From positions 1,680,001 through 1,744,000 of the forward strand of contig NZ_CP077097.1 of assembly GCF_014269225.2 (NCBI RefSeq): DNA of 64,000 nucleotides, read 5' to 3'. The notes beneath the pieces are model-generated. The model worked only from the letters and a program-made list of their open reading frames with translations, searched no databases and was not told the DNA's origin. Shown piece by piece: positions 1-9,073 of this stretch. Each line of letters opens with the position of its first letter. The first letter of the stretch is position 1. The DNA is from Pseudomonas anuradhapurensis. GTDB lineage: Bacteria; Pseudomonadota; Gammaproteobacteria; Pseudomonadales; Pseudomonadaceae. Made by a program: the position numbers and the translations under genes.

Positions 1-1160
1 GGGTTGCCCTGCTCGTCGCGGTACAGCCGGGCGCGGCTTTCGATATAGCGCGAGACGCCGTTTTCCAGCTGTACCTGGTAGGTGATCTGGTAGTTGCCGG
101 CAGGGCCTTCGCGCAGGCTGCGGTAGGTCTGGCGCATCGCGTTGCGCTCTTGCTCCGGCACCCCTTCGAAGAATGCGTCGAACGATTCGTGAAAGGGGAT
201 CGGCGGCAGGCCATGCAGCTGCGCGGCGCGGGCCGAGCCGTAGAGCATGCCACTGGGTATATGCCAATCCCAGGTGCCCAGCTGTGCCGAGTCCAGGGCC
301 AGGTCCAGGCGCTCCTGGCTTTCCTTCAGCGCCTGTTCGGCGCGCTTGCGTTCGGTGGTGTCCATGAAGGTGCTGAGGAGGAAGGTCACGCCTTCCAGCT
401 CTATGCCCTGGGTGCTGAGTATGCCGTCATGCACCTTGCCGCTGATGGCGCGGAACTGGACTTCCAGGTTCAACGGGCCGTTGCTGGTGCGAGTCGATTC
501 CAGCAATTGGTGGCGCTGTTCGGGGTTGACCCACAGGCCCAGTTCCAGGCTGGTCTTGCCGATCACCTGGCTGCCGGGCCAGCCGAACATGTTTTCGAAG
601 TGCTGGTTGACTTCGAAAATCATGCCGTCGTGGCGGCGGGTCAGCAGAATGGCGTTGGGGCTGAGGTGGAACAGGGTGGCGAAGCGCTTTTCCGAGTTGA
701 TCAGCGCGGTTTCCCGTTCGCGTTGGCGGGTGATCTCGCGGATGACCCCGATCATCTGCGGCCGGCCGTGCTGGTCATGGGTCAGGCTGCCGTTGATCTC
801 CAGCCAGTGCAGGCTGCCGTCTGGCCAGCGGATGCGGTGGCGCATGGCTTTTTCCGCCGGCTCGCCGTTGACCACGGCCTGGAACAGCTGGCGGGTGCGG
901 GCGCGGTCTTCTTCTGGCAGCAAATCGAGATAGTCTATATCGCTGGGTAGTGGCTTGTGCGGGTCGAAGCCGAACAGCGCCTGGGTACCGCGCGACCAGC
1001 TCACCCGGCCGGTCTGTATGTCCCATAGCCAGGCGCCCAGGCGCGCTCCGTTGAGCGCTGCCAGCAATTGCGGGGCGTTCTGCCAGGCCTGTTCCGACTC
1101 CTGTGGATCGGCCGCAGGGATGCGCGGCAGGCGCGGAAAGCGGTTCGCTGATTTGGGCAT
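1..1160 (-). CDS. Multi-PAS sensory protein, C-terminus outside the window
   Basis: About 386 N-terminal residues are readable on the minus strand, from an ATG at 1160 to the window edge, with no stop codon. The text shows three successive PAS/PAC-like modules (roughly residues 25-130, 150-265 and 275-386). Typical PAC wording such as GVIREITRQRERE and STFMDTTERKRAEQALKES closes the first two. There is no signal peptide or membrane segment, so a cytoplasmic sensor is likely. PAS arrays of this kind usually feed a GGDEF/EAL or histidine-kinase output, which would lie to the left of base 1 and cannot be seen. It is transcribed away from the LysR gene in the same direction, 62 bp downstream of that gene's stop. 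The PAS assignment is firm; the output function is unknown. Confidence 0.8.
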   Translation of the reverse strand, partial: MPKSANRFPRLPRIPAADPQESEQAWQNAPQLLAALNGARLGAWLWDIQTGRVSWSRGTQALFGFDPHKPLPSDIDYLDLLPEEDRARTRQLFQAVVNGEPAEKAMRHRIRWPDGSLHWLEINGSLTHDQHGRPQMIGVIREITRQRERETALINSEKRFATLFHLSPNAILLTRRHDGMIFEVNQHFENMFGWPGSQVIGKTSLELGLWVNPEQRHQLLESTRTSNGPLNLEVQFRAISGKVHDGILSTQGIELEGVTFLLSTFMDTTERKRAEQALKESQERLDLALDSAQLGTWDWHIPSGMLYGSARAAQLHGLPPIPFHESFDAFFEGVPEQERNAMRQTYRSLREGPAGNYQITYQVQLENGVSRYIESRARLYRDEQGN

Positions 1161-1222
1161 CGGTACCAGACCTTTGGCGTATGACGCGTCCTTTGGAGGT
1201 GGAAAACCGGGCTGACAGCCAG

Positions 1223-2101
1223 TCAGGCGGGCCCCGCGTGGCTGTCGAGCAGGGCCATGAATGCCCTGGCGGCGTTCGATAGCGTGCGCTCCGTGTGCAA
1301 AATGTAGCCTAGCTGGCGCGACAGCTGTATGCCCGGCAAACTGATGCGTGCAACCTGTTCATCGAGCATGGTGCGCGGCAGCACGCTCCAGGCCAAACCG
1401 ATCGAGACCATCATCTTGATGGTTTCCAGGTAATTGGTGCTCATGGCGATATTGGGAGTCAGGCCCTGGCTTTCGAACAGGCGCTGCACGATATGGTGGG
1501 TGAACGTATTGCCGCCCGGGAATACTGCCGGGTGGCGCGCGACGTCGGCCAGGCTCACCGCATGGTTGGCGGCCAGTGGGTGTTCAGGGGCGGCGACGAA
1601 ATCCAGGGCGTCGTCCCACACCGGCACGGCCTTGACCAGGTGGTGCGGTTCGGGTGCCAGGGTGATTACGGCAATCTCGGCGCGGCCATGCAGGATTTCG
1701 TCGTAGGCCTGTTCCGAATCCATGAACTGGATATCCAGCGCCACGGCTGGGTATTGGCGCGTGAAGGCCCGCAACAGCGGCGGCAGGCGGTGCAGGCCGA
1801 TATGGTGGCTGGTGGCCAGGGTCAGGCGGCCGCTCACTGCGCCGGTGAGGTTGGTCAACGCTCGGCGGGTGTCGTCCAGGACATTGAGGATCTGGTAGGC
1901 GCGCGGCAGCAAGGCGCGGCCAGCCTCGGTCAGGGTGACCTCGCGGCCCAGCCGGTCGAACAGGCGCACCTCCAGTTGCTGCTCCAGCCCGGCGATGCGC
2001 TTGCTGACCGCTGGCTGGGTCAGGAACAGGCGTTCGGCTGCCCCGGAAAAGCTTCCAGTTTCGGCGATGGCGATGAAGGCGCTGAGGTTGGCCAGGTCCA
2101 T
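1223..2101 (-). CDS. LysR-family transcriptional regulator next to leuC
   Basis: A 292-residue LysR-type regulator. The N-terminal winged helix-turn-helix (about residues 1-60) reads FIAIAETGSFSGAAERLFLT then QPAVSKRIAGLEQQLEVRLF, which is canonical. The rest is the two-lobe co-inducer-binding domain. It is divergent from leuC with a 130-bp gap, the classic arrangement for a LysR protein acting on its neighbour and itself. Genes at this place in Pseudomonas are normally left as unnamed LysR regulators. A link to leucine synthesis is inferred from position only. Confidence 0.9.
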   Translation of the reverse strand: MDLANLSAFIAIAETGSFSGAAERLFLTQPAVSKRIAGLEQQLEVRLFDRLGREVTLTEAGRALLPRAYQILNVLDDTRRALTNLTGAVSGRLTLATSHHIGLHRLPPLLRAFTRQYPAVALDIQFMDSEQAYDEILHGRAEIAVITLAPEPHHLVKAVPVWDDALDFVAAPEHPLAANHAVSLADVARHPAVFPGGNTFTHHIVQRLFESQGLTPNIAMSTNYLETIKMMVSIGLAWSVLPRTMLDEQVARISLPGIQLSRQLGYILHTERTLSNAARAFMALLDSHAGPA

Positions 2102-2140
2102 GGTTTGAATTCCTGTTGGTTATCCAAAGCATAAAAATTA

Positions 2141-2174
2141 TGAATTTGAGTTATTCAATCTAAACCCCTAGCAT
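2141..2174 (+). promoter_or_regulatory. Candidate leuC promoter with overlapping dyad operator
   Basis: Within the AT-rich LysR-leuC gap there is TTGAGT (2146-2151), then exactly 17 bases, then TAGCAT (2169-2174), a plausible sigma-70 promoter for leuC. A dyad TGAAT-N7-ATTCA (2141-2157) encloses the -35 box. A LysR tetramer commonly binds such a site in a divergent intergenic region. Both calls rest on pattern only. Confidence 0.4.
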
Positions 2175-2231
2175 CGACCGCACAAGCCAAGGGGTCTTTG
2201 GCATAGAAAGACGCTGATGAGGAACAGTCTG

Positions 2232-3665
2232 ATGGCTGGCAAAACGCTCTACGACAAACTCTGGGAAGCCCATGAGGTCAAGCGCCGCGATGACGGCTCG
2301 TCCTTGATCTACATCGACCGCCACATCATCCACGAAGTGACGTCGCCCCAGGCCTTCGAAGGCCTGCGCCTGGCCAACCGCAAGCCTTGGCGCATCGACG
2401 CCAACATCGCCACGCCGGATCACAACGTGCCGACCACGCCCGAGCGCAAGGGGGGGATCGAGGCCATCGTCGACCAGGTGTCGCGCCTGCAGGTACAGAC
2501 CCTCGACGAAAACTGTGACGAATACGGCATCGTCGAATTCAAGATGAACGACGAGCGCCAGGGCATCGTCCACGTCATCAGCCCGGAGCAGGGTGCCACC
2601 TTGCCGGGCATGACCGTGGTCTGCGGCGATTCGCACACCTCCACCCATGGCGCTTTCGGCGCCTTGGCCCACGGTATCGGTACTTCCGAAGTCGAGCACG
2701 TGCTGGCGACCCAGTGCCTGGTCGCCAAGAAGATGAAGAACATGCTGGTGCGCGTGGAAGGCCAGTTGCCTGCCGGCGTTACCGCCAAGGACATCGTCCT
2801 GGCGGTGATCGGCAAGATCGGCACCGCCGGTGGTAACGGCCACGCCATGGAATTTGCCGGCAGCGCCATCCGCGAACTGTCGATGGAAGGCCGCATGACC
2901 ATTTGCAACATGTCCATCGAGGCCGGTGCCCGCGTAGGCCTGGTAGCGGTGGACGACACAACCGTTGCCTATGTCGAAGGCCGCCCGTACGCGCCCAAGG
3001 GTGAGCAGTGGAAACAGGCGGTCGCAGCCTGGAAAGGCCTGGTTTCCGACGCTGACGCGGTGTTCGACACCGTGGTCGAGCTCGACGCTGCGCAAATCAA
3101 GCCGCAGGTCAGCTGGGGCACTTCGCCGGAGATGGTCCTGGCCGTCGACCAGCGCGTGCCGGACCCAGCTGCCGAGCCGGACCTGATCAAGCGTGGTTCG
3201 ATCGAGCGTGCCCTCAAATACATGGGCCTGGCCGCCAACCAGGCGATCACCGACATCAAGCTCGACCGCGTGTTCATCGGCTCGTGCACCAACTCGCGCA
3301 TCGAAGACCTGCGCGCCGCGGCCGCGATCGCCAAGGGCCGCAAGGTCGCTGCCAACGTCAAGCAGGCGCTGGTGGTGCCGGGCTCGGGCCTGGTCAAGGC
3401 CCAGGCCGAACGCGAAGGCCTGGACAAGATCTTCCTCGAAGCCGGTTTCGAATGGCGTGAACCAGGCTGCTCGATGTGCCTGGCGATGAACCCGGACCGC
3501 CTGGAGAGCGGCGAGCACTGCGCGTCCACCTCCAACCGCAACTTCGAAGGCCGTCAGGGCGCCGGTGGCCGTACCCACCTGGTCAGCCCGGCCATGGCCG
3601 CCGCCGCCGCGGTGACCGGCCACTTCATCGATGTCCGCGAGTTGATCCAAGGGAGCGCAGCATGA
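2232..3665 (+). CDS. leuC: 3-isopropylmalate dehydratase large subunit
   Basis: LeuC, with LeuD, isomerises 2-isopropylmalate to 3-isopropylmalate in leucine synthesis. The start at 2232 gives 477 residues, the normal length. It is chosen over the in-frame ATG at 2217 because GAGGA at 2219-2223 is spaced eight bases before it. Aconitase-family marks are present: the [12 protein letters not shown] segment supplies the first cluster cysteine, GCSMCLAMN supplies the other two, and [14 protein letters not shown] is the substrate loop. The 3' end overlaps leuD by four bases (ATGA), so the two subunits are translationally coupled. Confidence 0.98.
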   Translation: MAGKTLYDKLWEAHEVKRRDDGSSLIYIDRHIIHEVTSPQAFEGLRLANRKPWRIDANIATPDHNVPTTPERKGGIEAIVDQVSRLQVQTLDENCDEYGIVEFKMNDERQGIVHVISPEQGATLPGMTVVCGDSHTSTHGAFGALAHGIGTSEVEHVLATQCLVAKKMKNMLVRVEGQLPAGVTAKDIVLAVIGKIGTAGGNGHAMEFAGSAIRELSMEGRMTICNMSIEAGARVGLVAVDDTTVAYVEGRPYAPKGEQWKQAVAAWKGLVSDADAVFDTVVELDAAQIKPQVSWGTSPEMVLAVDQRVPDPAAEPDLIKRGSIERALKYMGLAANQAITDIKLDRVFIGSCTNSRIEDLRAAAAIAKGRKVAANVKQALVVPGSGLVKAQAEREGLDKIFLEAGFEWREPGCSMCLAMNPDRLESGEHCASTSNRNFEGRQGAGGRTHLVSPAMAAAAAVTGHFIDVRELIQGSAA

Positions 3666-4306
3666 AAGCCTTTACCCAGCACACTGGCCTCGTCGCCCCG
3701 TTGGACCGTGCCAACGTCGACACCGACCAGATCATCCCCAAGCAGTTCCTGAAGTCGATCAAGCGCACCGGCTTCGGCCCCAACCTGTTCGACGAGTGGC
3801 GTTACCTGGATGTGGGCCAGCCCTACCAGGACAACAGCAAGCGCCCGTTGAACAAAGAGTTCGTGCTCAACCACGAACGTTACCAGGGTGCCAGCGTATT
3901 GCTGGCGCGGGAGAACTTCGGTTGCGGCTCGAGCCGTGAGCACGCGCCGTGGGCGCTGGACGAGTACGGCTTCCGCAGCGTGATCGCGCCGAGCTTTGCC
4001 GACATCTTCTTCAATAACAGCTTCAAGAACGGCTTGCTGCCGATCATCCTCAGTGATGAGGAAGTCGACGAGCTGTTCAAGCAGGTCGAAGCCAACCAGG
4101 GCTACCAGCTGGTCATCGACCTGCAGGCGCAGGCCGTGACCCGCCCGGATGGCAAGGTGCTGCACTTCGAGATCGACGCGTTCCGCAAGCACTGCCTGCT
4201 CAACGGCCTGGACGATATCGGCCTGACCTTGCAGGACAGCGATGCGATCAAGGCCTTCGAAAGCAAGCATCGCGCAGCGCAGCCTTGGCTGTTCCGTGAT
4301 GCCTGA
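3662..4306 (+). CDS. leuD: 3-isopropylmalate dehydratase small subunit
   Basis: 214 residues, the standard LeuD length. It is the swivelling domain that completes the LeuCD hydratase active site. Diagnostic stretches are [12 protein letters not shown] near residue 22 and [15 protein letters not shown] near residue 85, the substrate-recognition loop. It follows leuC with a four-base overlap. The next gene is separated by an inverted REP pair, which probably marks the end of the leuCD message or modulates it. Confidence 0.98.
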   Translation: MKAFTQHTGLVAPLDRANVDTDQIIPKQFLKSIKRTGFGPNLFDEWRYLDVGQPYQDNSKRPLNKEFVLNHERYQGASVLLARENFGCGSSREHAPWALDEYGFRSVIAPSFADIFFNNSFKNGLLPIILSDEEVDELFKQVEANQGYQLVIDLQAQAVTRPDGKVLHFEIDAFRKHCLLNGLDDIGLTLQDSDAIKAFESKHRAAQPWLFRDA

Positions 4307-4323
4307 TTGTTTGTAGGTGGCAG

Positions 4324-4408
4324 TACCGGCCTCTTCGCGGGCACGCCCGCTCCCACAGAGAGCAGCGCTGTACCTGTGGGAGCGGGCGTGCCCGCGAAAG
4401 GGCCGGTA
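4324..4408. repeat. Inverted pair of P. putida-type REP elements
   Basis: Two REP units face each other: CCGGCCTCTTCGCGGGC... on the left (from 4326) and its complement ending GCGAAAGGGCCGGTAC on the right. Each unit has the palindromic GCGGG...CCCGC core and the CTCCCACAG tail. They lie between leuD and the methyltransferase gene and would form a strong stem-loop in RNA. Confidence 0.9.
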
Positions 4409-4438
4409 CAGGCAGCGAGAAACCAAAAGGATCGAGAC

Positions 4439-5203
4439 ATGACCAGCACCACCCACACCGATGTGGTCCAACGCCAGTTCGGCGAACAGGCCAGCGCCTA
4501 CCTCAGCAGCGCCGTACACGCCCAGGGCAGCGAATTCGCCCTGCTGCAGGCCGCGCTGGCGGGGCAGGGCCATGCCCGCGTGCTGGACCTGGGCTGCGGT
4601 GCCGGCCATGTCAGCTTCCACGTCGCCCCGCTGGTTGCCGAAGTGGTCGCCTACGACCTCTCGCAAGCCATGCTCGACGTGGTCGCCAGTGCCGCTGCCG
4701 AGCGCGGCCTGGCCAATATCACCACCGAACGCGGCGCCGCCGAACGCCTGCCGTTCGCCGACGCCTCGTTCGACTTCGTCTTCAGCCGCTACTCGGCCCA
4801 CCACTGGAGCGACCTGGGCCTGGCCCTGCGCGAAGTGCGCCGGGTGCTCAAGCCGGGCGGCGTGGCGGCCTTCATCGACGTCATGTCGCCCGGTAGCCCG
4901 TTGCTCGATACCTACCTGCAAACGGTGGAAGTGCTGCGCGACACCAGCCACGTACGCGACTACTCCGCCGCCGAATGGCAGCGCCAGGTCAGCGAGGCCG
5001 GCCTGCACGTGCGCAGCCACACCCGCCAGCCGCTGCGCCTGGAGTTCGGCAGCTGGGTCGAGCGCATGCGCACCCCCGAGCCGATGCGCGTGGCCATCCG
5101 CCAGTTGCAGCAAGCCATGGGCGCAGAAGTACGGCAGTATTACCAGATCGAGGCCGATGGTTCGTTCAGCACGGATGTGCTGGTGTTGTGGGCCGAGCGT
5201 TAA
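4439..5203 (+). CDS. Class I SAM-dependent methyltransferase
   Basis: 254 residues starting at ATG 4439. The SAM-binding motif I reads VLDLGCGAGHVSFH (about residues 47-60), followed by YDLSQAMLDVV (motif II region) and FDFVFSRYSAHHWSD, a Methyltransf_11/UbiE-like pattern. Genes of this family sit between leuD and leuB throughout Pseudomonas, but their substrate is unknown, and nothing links this one to leucine synthesis except position. Confidence 0.9.
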   Translation: MTSTTHTDVVQRQFGEQASAYLSSAVHAQGSEFALLQAALAGQGHARVLDLGCGAGHVSFHVAPLVAEVVAYDLSQAMLDVVASAAAERGLANITTERGAAERLPFADASFDFVFSRYSAHHWSDLGLALREVRRVLKPGGVAAFIDVMSPGSPLLDTYLQTVEVLRDTSHVRDYSAAEWQRQVSEAGLHVRSHTRQPLRLEFGSWVERMRTPEPMRVAIRQLQQAMGAEVRQYYQIEADGSFSTDVLVLWAER

Positions 5204-5257
5204 GAACTTTTCGGTGTGGCCCGCTTGGCCGCACCGCGTGAATGGATAGAGGAAAGC

Positions 5258-6340
5258 ATGAGCAAGCAGATTCTGATTCTCCCAGGTGACGGTATCGGCC
5301 CGGAAATCATGGCCGAGGCGGTCAAGGTGCTGGAGCTGGCCAACGACAAGTTCCAGCTCGGTTTCAGCCTGGCCCACGACGTCATCGGTGGCGCCGCCAT
5401 CGACAAGCACGGCGTGCCACTGGCCGACGAGACCCTGGAGCGTGCGCGCAAGGCCGATGCCGTGCTGCTGGGCGCCGTAGGCGGGCCGAAGTGGGACAAG
5501 ATCGAGCGTGACATCCGCCCGGAGCGCGGCCTGCTGAAGATCCGTTCGCAACTGGGCCTGTTCGCCAACCTGCGCCCGGCCATCCTCTATCCGCAACTGG
5601 CCGATGCCTCGTCGCTCAAGCCGGAAATCGTCTCCGGCCTGGACATCCTCATCGTCCGTGAGCTGACTGGCGGCATCTACTTCGGTGCGCCGCGTGGCCA
5701 GCGCGAGCTACAAGGCGGCGAGCGCCAGGCCTACGACACCCTGCCGTACAGCGAAAGCGAAGTGCGCCGCATTGCCCGGGTCGGCTTCGACATGGCCCGT
5801 GTGCGCGGCAAGAAGCTGTGCTCGGTGGACAAGGCCAACGTCCTGGCGTCCAGCCAGCTGTGGCGCGAAGTGGTCGAGGACGTGGCCAAGGACTACCCGG
5901 ACGTGGAACTGAGCCACATGTACGTCGACAATGCTGCCATGCAGCTGGTGCGAGCACCCAAGCAGTTCGACGTGATGGTGACCGACAACATGTTCGGTGA
6001 CATTCTGTCGGATGAAGCTTCCATGCTGACCGGTTCCATCGGCATGCTGCCTTCGGCGTCGCTGGATGCCGACAACAAGGGCATGTACGAACCTTGCCAC
6101 GGCTCGGCGCCAGACATCGCCGGCCTGGGTATCGCCAACCCGTTGGCGACCATCCTCTCGGTGTCGATGATGCTGCGCTACAGCTTCAATCAGGTGGCTG
6201 CCGCCGAAGCGATCGAGAAGGCCGTGAGCGTGGTTCTGGACCAGGGCCTGCGCACCGGCGACATTTTCTCGGAAGGCTGCCGCAAGGTGGGTACGCAGGA
6301 AATGGGCGACGCAGTAGTCGCAGCGCTGCGGAATCTGTAA
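5258..6340 (+). CDS. leuB: 3-isopropylmalate dehydrogenase
   Basis: 360 residues, normal for LeuB. It oxidises and decarboxylates 3-isopropylmalate to 2-oxoisocaproate with NAD+. The N-terminus shows the GDGIGPEI motif, [19 protein letters not shown] carries the substrate arginines, and [11 protein letters not shown] and [12 protein letters not shown] are the metal- and NAD-binding regions. The start at 5258 follows a GAGGAAAGC Shine-Dalgarno sequence. It is co-directional with leuCD and asd. Confidence 0.98.
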   Translation: MSKQILILPGDGIGPEIMAEAVKVLELANDKFQLGFSLAHDVIGGAAIDKHGVPLADETLERARKADAVLLGAVGGPKWDKIERDIRPERGLLKIRSQLGLFANLRPAILYPQLADASSLKPEIVSGLDILIVRELTGGIYFGAPRGQRELQGGERQAYDTLPYSESEVRRIARVGFDMARVRGKKLCSVDKANVLASSQLWREVVEDVAKDYPDVELSHMYVDNAAMQLVRAPKQFDVMVTDNMFGDILSDEASMLTGSIGMLPSASLDADNKGMYEPCHGSAPDIAGLGIANPLATILSVSMMLRYSFNQVAAAEAIEKAVSVVLDQGLRTGDIFSEGCRKVGTQEMGDAVVAALRNL

Positions 6341-6403
6341 TCTCTCTGGCCCGCCACCCCAAATTCCCGGTGGCGGCCCACTTTTAGCAAAGGTGTAGTT
6401 GCG

Positions 6404-7516
6404 ATGAAACGTGTAGGTCTGATCGGTTGGCGCGGTATGGTCGGTTCCGTGCTCATGCAGCGGATGCTGGAGGAGCAGGATTTCGACCTTATCGAGCCGG
6501 TGTTCTTCACCACCTCCAACGTCGGTGGCCAAGGCCCGAACGTGGGCAAGGATACTGCTCCACTCAAGGACGCTTATTCGATCGAAGAACTCAAGACCCT
6601 CGACGTGATCCTGACCTGCCAGGGCGGCGACTACACCAACGAGGTCTTCCCCAAGCTGCGTGAAGCCGGCTGGCAGGGCTACTGGATCGATGCCGCTTCG
6701 TCCCTGCGCATGCAGGATGACGCGGTGATCATCCTCGACCCGGTCAACCGCAAGGTCATCGACCAGCAACTGGACGCGGGCACCAAGAACTACATCGGCG
6801 GCAACTGCACCGTCAGCCTGATGCTGATGGGCCTGGGTGGCCTGTTCGAAGCCGGCCTGGTCGAGTGGATGAGCGCCATGACCTACCAGGCGGCCTCGGG
6901 TGCTGGCGCGCAGAACATGCGTGAGCTGATCAAGCAGATGGGCGCTACCCACGCCGCGGTGGCCGATGACCTGGCCAACCCGGCCAGCGCCATCCTCGAC
7001 ATCGACCGCAAGGTTGCCGAAACCATGCGTAGCGAAGCGTTCCCGACCGAGAACTTCGGTGTGCCGCTGGCTGGTAGCCTGATCCCGTGGATCGACAAGG
7101 AGCTGCCGAACGGCCAGAGCCGCGAAGAGTGGAAGGCCCAGGCCGAGACCAACAAGATCCTCGGGCGCTTCAAGAGCCCGATCCCGGTGGACGGCATCTG
7201 CGTGCGCATCGGCGCCATGCGTTGCCATAGCCAGGCGCTGACCATCAAGCTGAACAAGGATGTGCCGCTCGCCGACATCGAAGGCATGATCAGCCAGCAC
7301 AACCCTTGGGTGAAACTGGTGCCGAACCAGCGGGAGATCAGCATGCAGGAGCTGACCCCGACCAAGGTGACCGGGACCTTGAATATTCCGGTTGGCCGCT
7401 TGCGCAAGCTGAACATGGGGTCGCAGTACCTCGGTGCGTTCACCGTCGGTGACCAGCTGCTGTGGGGCGCGGCCGAACCGCTGCGTCGCATGCTGCGGAT
7501 CCTGCTGGAGCGTTGA
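6404..7516 (+). CDS. asd: Aspartate-semialdehyde dehydrogenase
   Basis: 370 residues. It reduces aspartyl phosphate to aspartate semialdehyde, the branch point to lysine/diaminopimelate, threonine and methionine. The nucleotide loop is [14 protein letters not shown] at the N-terminus. The nucleophilic cysteine is in [10 protein letters not shown], and the catalytic histidine is in [12 protein letters not shown]. Compare usg downstream, where the histidine position has changed. A clear intrinsic terminator follows. Confidence 0.98.
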   Translation: MKRVGLIGWRGMVGSVLMQRMLEEQDFDLIEPVFFTTSNVGGQGPNVGKDTAPLKDAYSIEELKTLDVILTCQGGDYTNEVFPKLREAGWQGYWIDAASSLRMQDDAVIILDPVNRKVIDQQLDAGTKNYIGGNCTVSLMLMGLGGLFEAGLVEWMSAMTYQAASGAGAQNMRELIKQMGATHAAVADDLANPASAILDIDRKVAETMRSEAFPTENFGVPLAGSLIPWIDKELPNGQSREEWKAQAETNKILGRFKSPIPVDGICVRIGAMRCHSQALTIKLNKDVPLADIEGMISQHNPWVKLVPNQREISMQELTPTKVTGTLNIPVGRLRKLNMGSQYLGAFTVGDQLLWGAAEPLRRMLRILLER

Positions 7517-7533
7517 TCGTTCTGGTGTGACCG

Positions 7534-7568
7534 AAAACCCGTGCTGGCGACAGTGCGGGTTTTTTTTT
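7534..7568 (+). terminator. Intrinsic terminator of asd
   Basis: AAAACCCG and CGGGTTTT arms flank a loop of about 14 bases and run into eight or more T residues, 18 bases after the asd stop. Confidence 0.85.
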
Positions 7569-7619
7569 GCAGCTGATTGTGGGGTGGGTAGGGCGGCAAG
7601 TGTATGGCGCGACATGGTT

Positions 7620-7865
7620 GGCGCCTGTGAGATCGAGCGCCGCCCGCGCGGCTCATCGCGAGCTGCGCTCGCTCCTACGTTTATTTCGGGCCAGTAACGC
7701 CTGTGGCAGGCGCGCGCGACCGCCTGGTTGGTACGACGCGATGGCACGCCATGCGCCAAAGGGGGCCGCGCGCAAATCCCACAGAAATGATTGGCCCGAA
7801 ACAAACGTAGGAGCGAGCGCAGCTCGCGATGAGCCGCGCGGGCGGCGCTCGATCTCACAGGCGCC
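7620..7865. repeat. Long near-perfect inverted repeat, 74-bp arms
   Basis: The segment 7620-7693 is the reverse complement of 7792-7865 with one mismatch (TTTATTT against TTTGTTT), around a 98-bp spacer. The arms contain GTAGGAGCGAGCGCAGCTCG, a second REP-like style found in Pseudomonas intergenic DNA. Together with the asd terminator it fills the 481-bp asd-usg gap. No gene is seen in the spacer. Confidence 0.9.
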
Positions 7866-7997
7866 GAAAACCCCGCGACCCACCCATACCGGCGATCACG
7901 CGTTCAGCCCGCATACCCACGATACGCCAGCAAAGACAAACATCGACAATCCAAGTAAAGTGCCGCCCCCGCCGTTTTCAGCAAAAGGATTCCTTCC

Positions 7998-9002
7998 ATG
8001 ACAAACCCTTTGGACATCGCCGTCGTCGGCGCCACCGGCAGCGTCGGTGAAGCCCTGGTACAGATCCTCGAAGAACTGGCCTTCCCGGTCGGCACGCTGC
8101 ACCTGCTGGCCAGCATGGAGTCCGCCGGTAACAGCGTGATGTTCGCCGGCAAGAAGCTGAAAGTACGCGAAGTGGACAGCTTCGACTTCGCCCAGGTCAA
8201 ACTCGCCTTCTTCGCCACCGGCGCCGCCGTCAGCCGCAGTTTTGCCGGCAAGGCGCTGCAGGCGGGTTGTACGGTTATCGACCTGTCCGGCGGCCTGGAC
8301 GACGCCCTGGCCCTGGTGCCCGAAGCCAACGCCGAACGCCTGGCCGGCCTGGCGCTGCCTGCGCGTATCGTCAGCCCGTGCTCGGCCGCCGTTGCCCTGG
8401 CTGTGGCGCTGGCACCGCTCAAAGGCCTGCTGGATATCGAGCGAGTGCAGGTGATGGCGGCGCTGGCGGTGTCCGCACAGGGCCGCGAAGCCGTCACTGA
8501 GCTGGCCCGGCAAACCGCCGAGCTGCTCAATGCCCGGCCGCTGGAGCCACGCTTCTTCGATCGTCAGGTCGCATTCAACCTGCTGGCCCAGGTGGGTGCT
8601 GCCGATGAACAGGGCCATACCGCGCTGGAGCGGCGCCTGGTCAGCGAGCTGCGTGTGCTACTGGGCATGCCTGAACTGAAGATTTCCGTGAGCTGTGTTC
8701 AAGTCCCGGTGTTTTTTGGCGATAGCTTCAGTGTGGCGGTGCAGAGCCGTCGCCCGGTCGACCTGGAGGCGATTCAACAGGCACTCGAGGCCGCCGACAG
8801 TGTCGAACTGGTGGAACGCGACGATTATCCGACCCCGGTTGGTGACGCAGTGGGCCAAGACGTGGTCTATGTTGGTCGTGTACGGCATGGTGTTGATGAA
8901 GACCAGCAGCTCAACCTCTGGCTGACCACCGACAACGTGCGCAAAGGCGCCGCGCTGAACGCCGTGCAAGTGGCGCAATTGTTGATTAAACACATGCCGT
9001 AA
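7998..9002 (+). CDS. usg: Aspartate-semialdehyde dehydrogenase-like protein (Usg)
   Basis: 334 residues of ASADH fold, starting VVGATGSVGEALVQILEEL (NADP loop). A cysteine is present at the nucleophile position in SPCSAAVALAVAL. The C-terminal motif that normally reads VPVxxGHS reads VPVFFGDS, so the catalytic histidine is aspartate. Usg paralogues lie upstream of truA/fimV in many gammaproteobacteria and have no proven activity. This copy is best read as a probable non-dehydrogenase homologue of asd. Confidence 0.85.
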   Translation: MTNPLDIAVVGATGSVGEALVQILEELAFPVGTLHLLASMESAGNSVMFAGKKLKVREVDSFDFAQVKLAFFATGAAVSRSFAGKALQAGCTVIDLSGGLDDALALVPEANAERLAGLALPARIVSPCSAAVALAVALAPLKGLLDIERVQVMAALAVSAQGREAVTELARQTAELLNARPLEPRFFDRQVAFNLLAQVGAADEQGHTALERRLVSELRVLLGMPELKISVSCVQVPVFFGDSFSVAVQSRRPVDLEAIQQALEAADSVELVERDDYPTPVGDAVGQDVVYVGRVRHGVDEDQQLNLWLTTDNVRKGAALNAVQVAQLLIKHMP

Positions 9003-9073
9003 AAGATACTGGCGAGCAATTTTGTCCTGCTCCGCATGCAGGTTTCAGGACGCTTCATACAAGGGAAGAGGTC

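Noticed and set aside
2217..2231. Earlier in-frame ATG for leuC
   Set aside because: The GAGGA ribosome site overlaps this ATG and is correctly spaced only for ATG 2232; the extra five residues are not typical of LeuC.
2160..3650. Long minus-strand ORF of 496 codons
   Set aside because: It is the antisense shadow of leuC; GC-rich third positions keep the opposite frame open.
3554..5596. 680-codon minus-strand ORF across leuD, methyltransferase and leuB
   Set aside because: It crosses three well-identified plus-strand genes and has no recognisable domain.
7517..7997. ORFs in the asd-usg gap
   Set aside because: They are made of the two arms of the inverted repeat and its spacer, not protein-like sequence.
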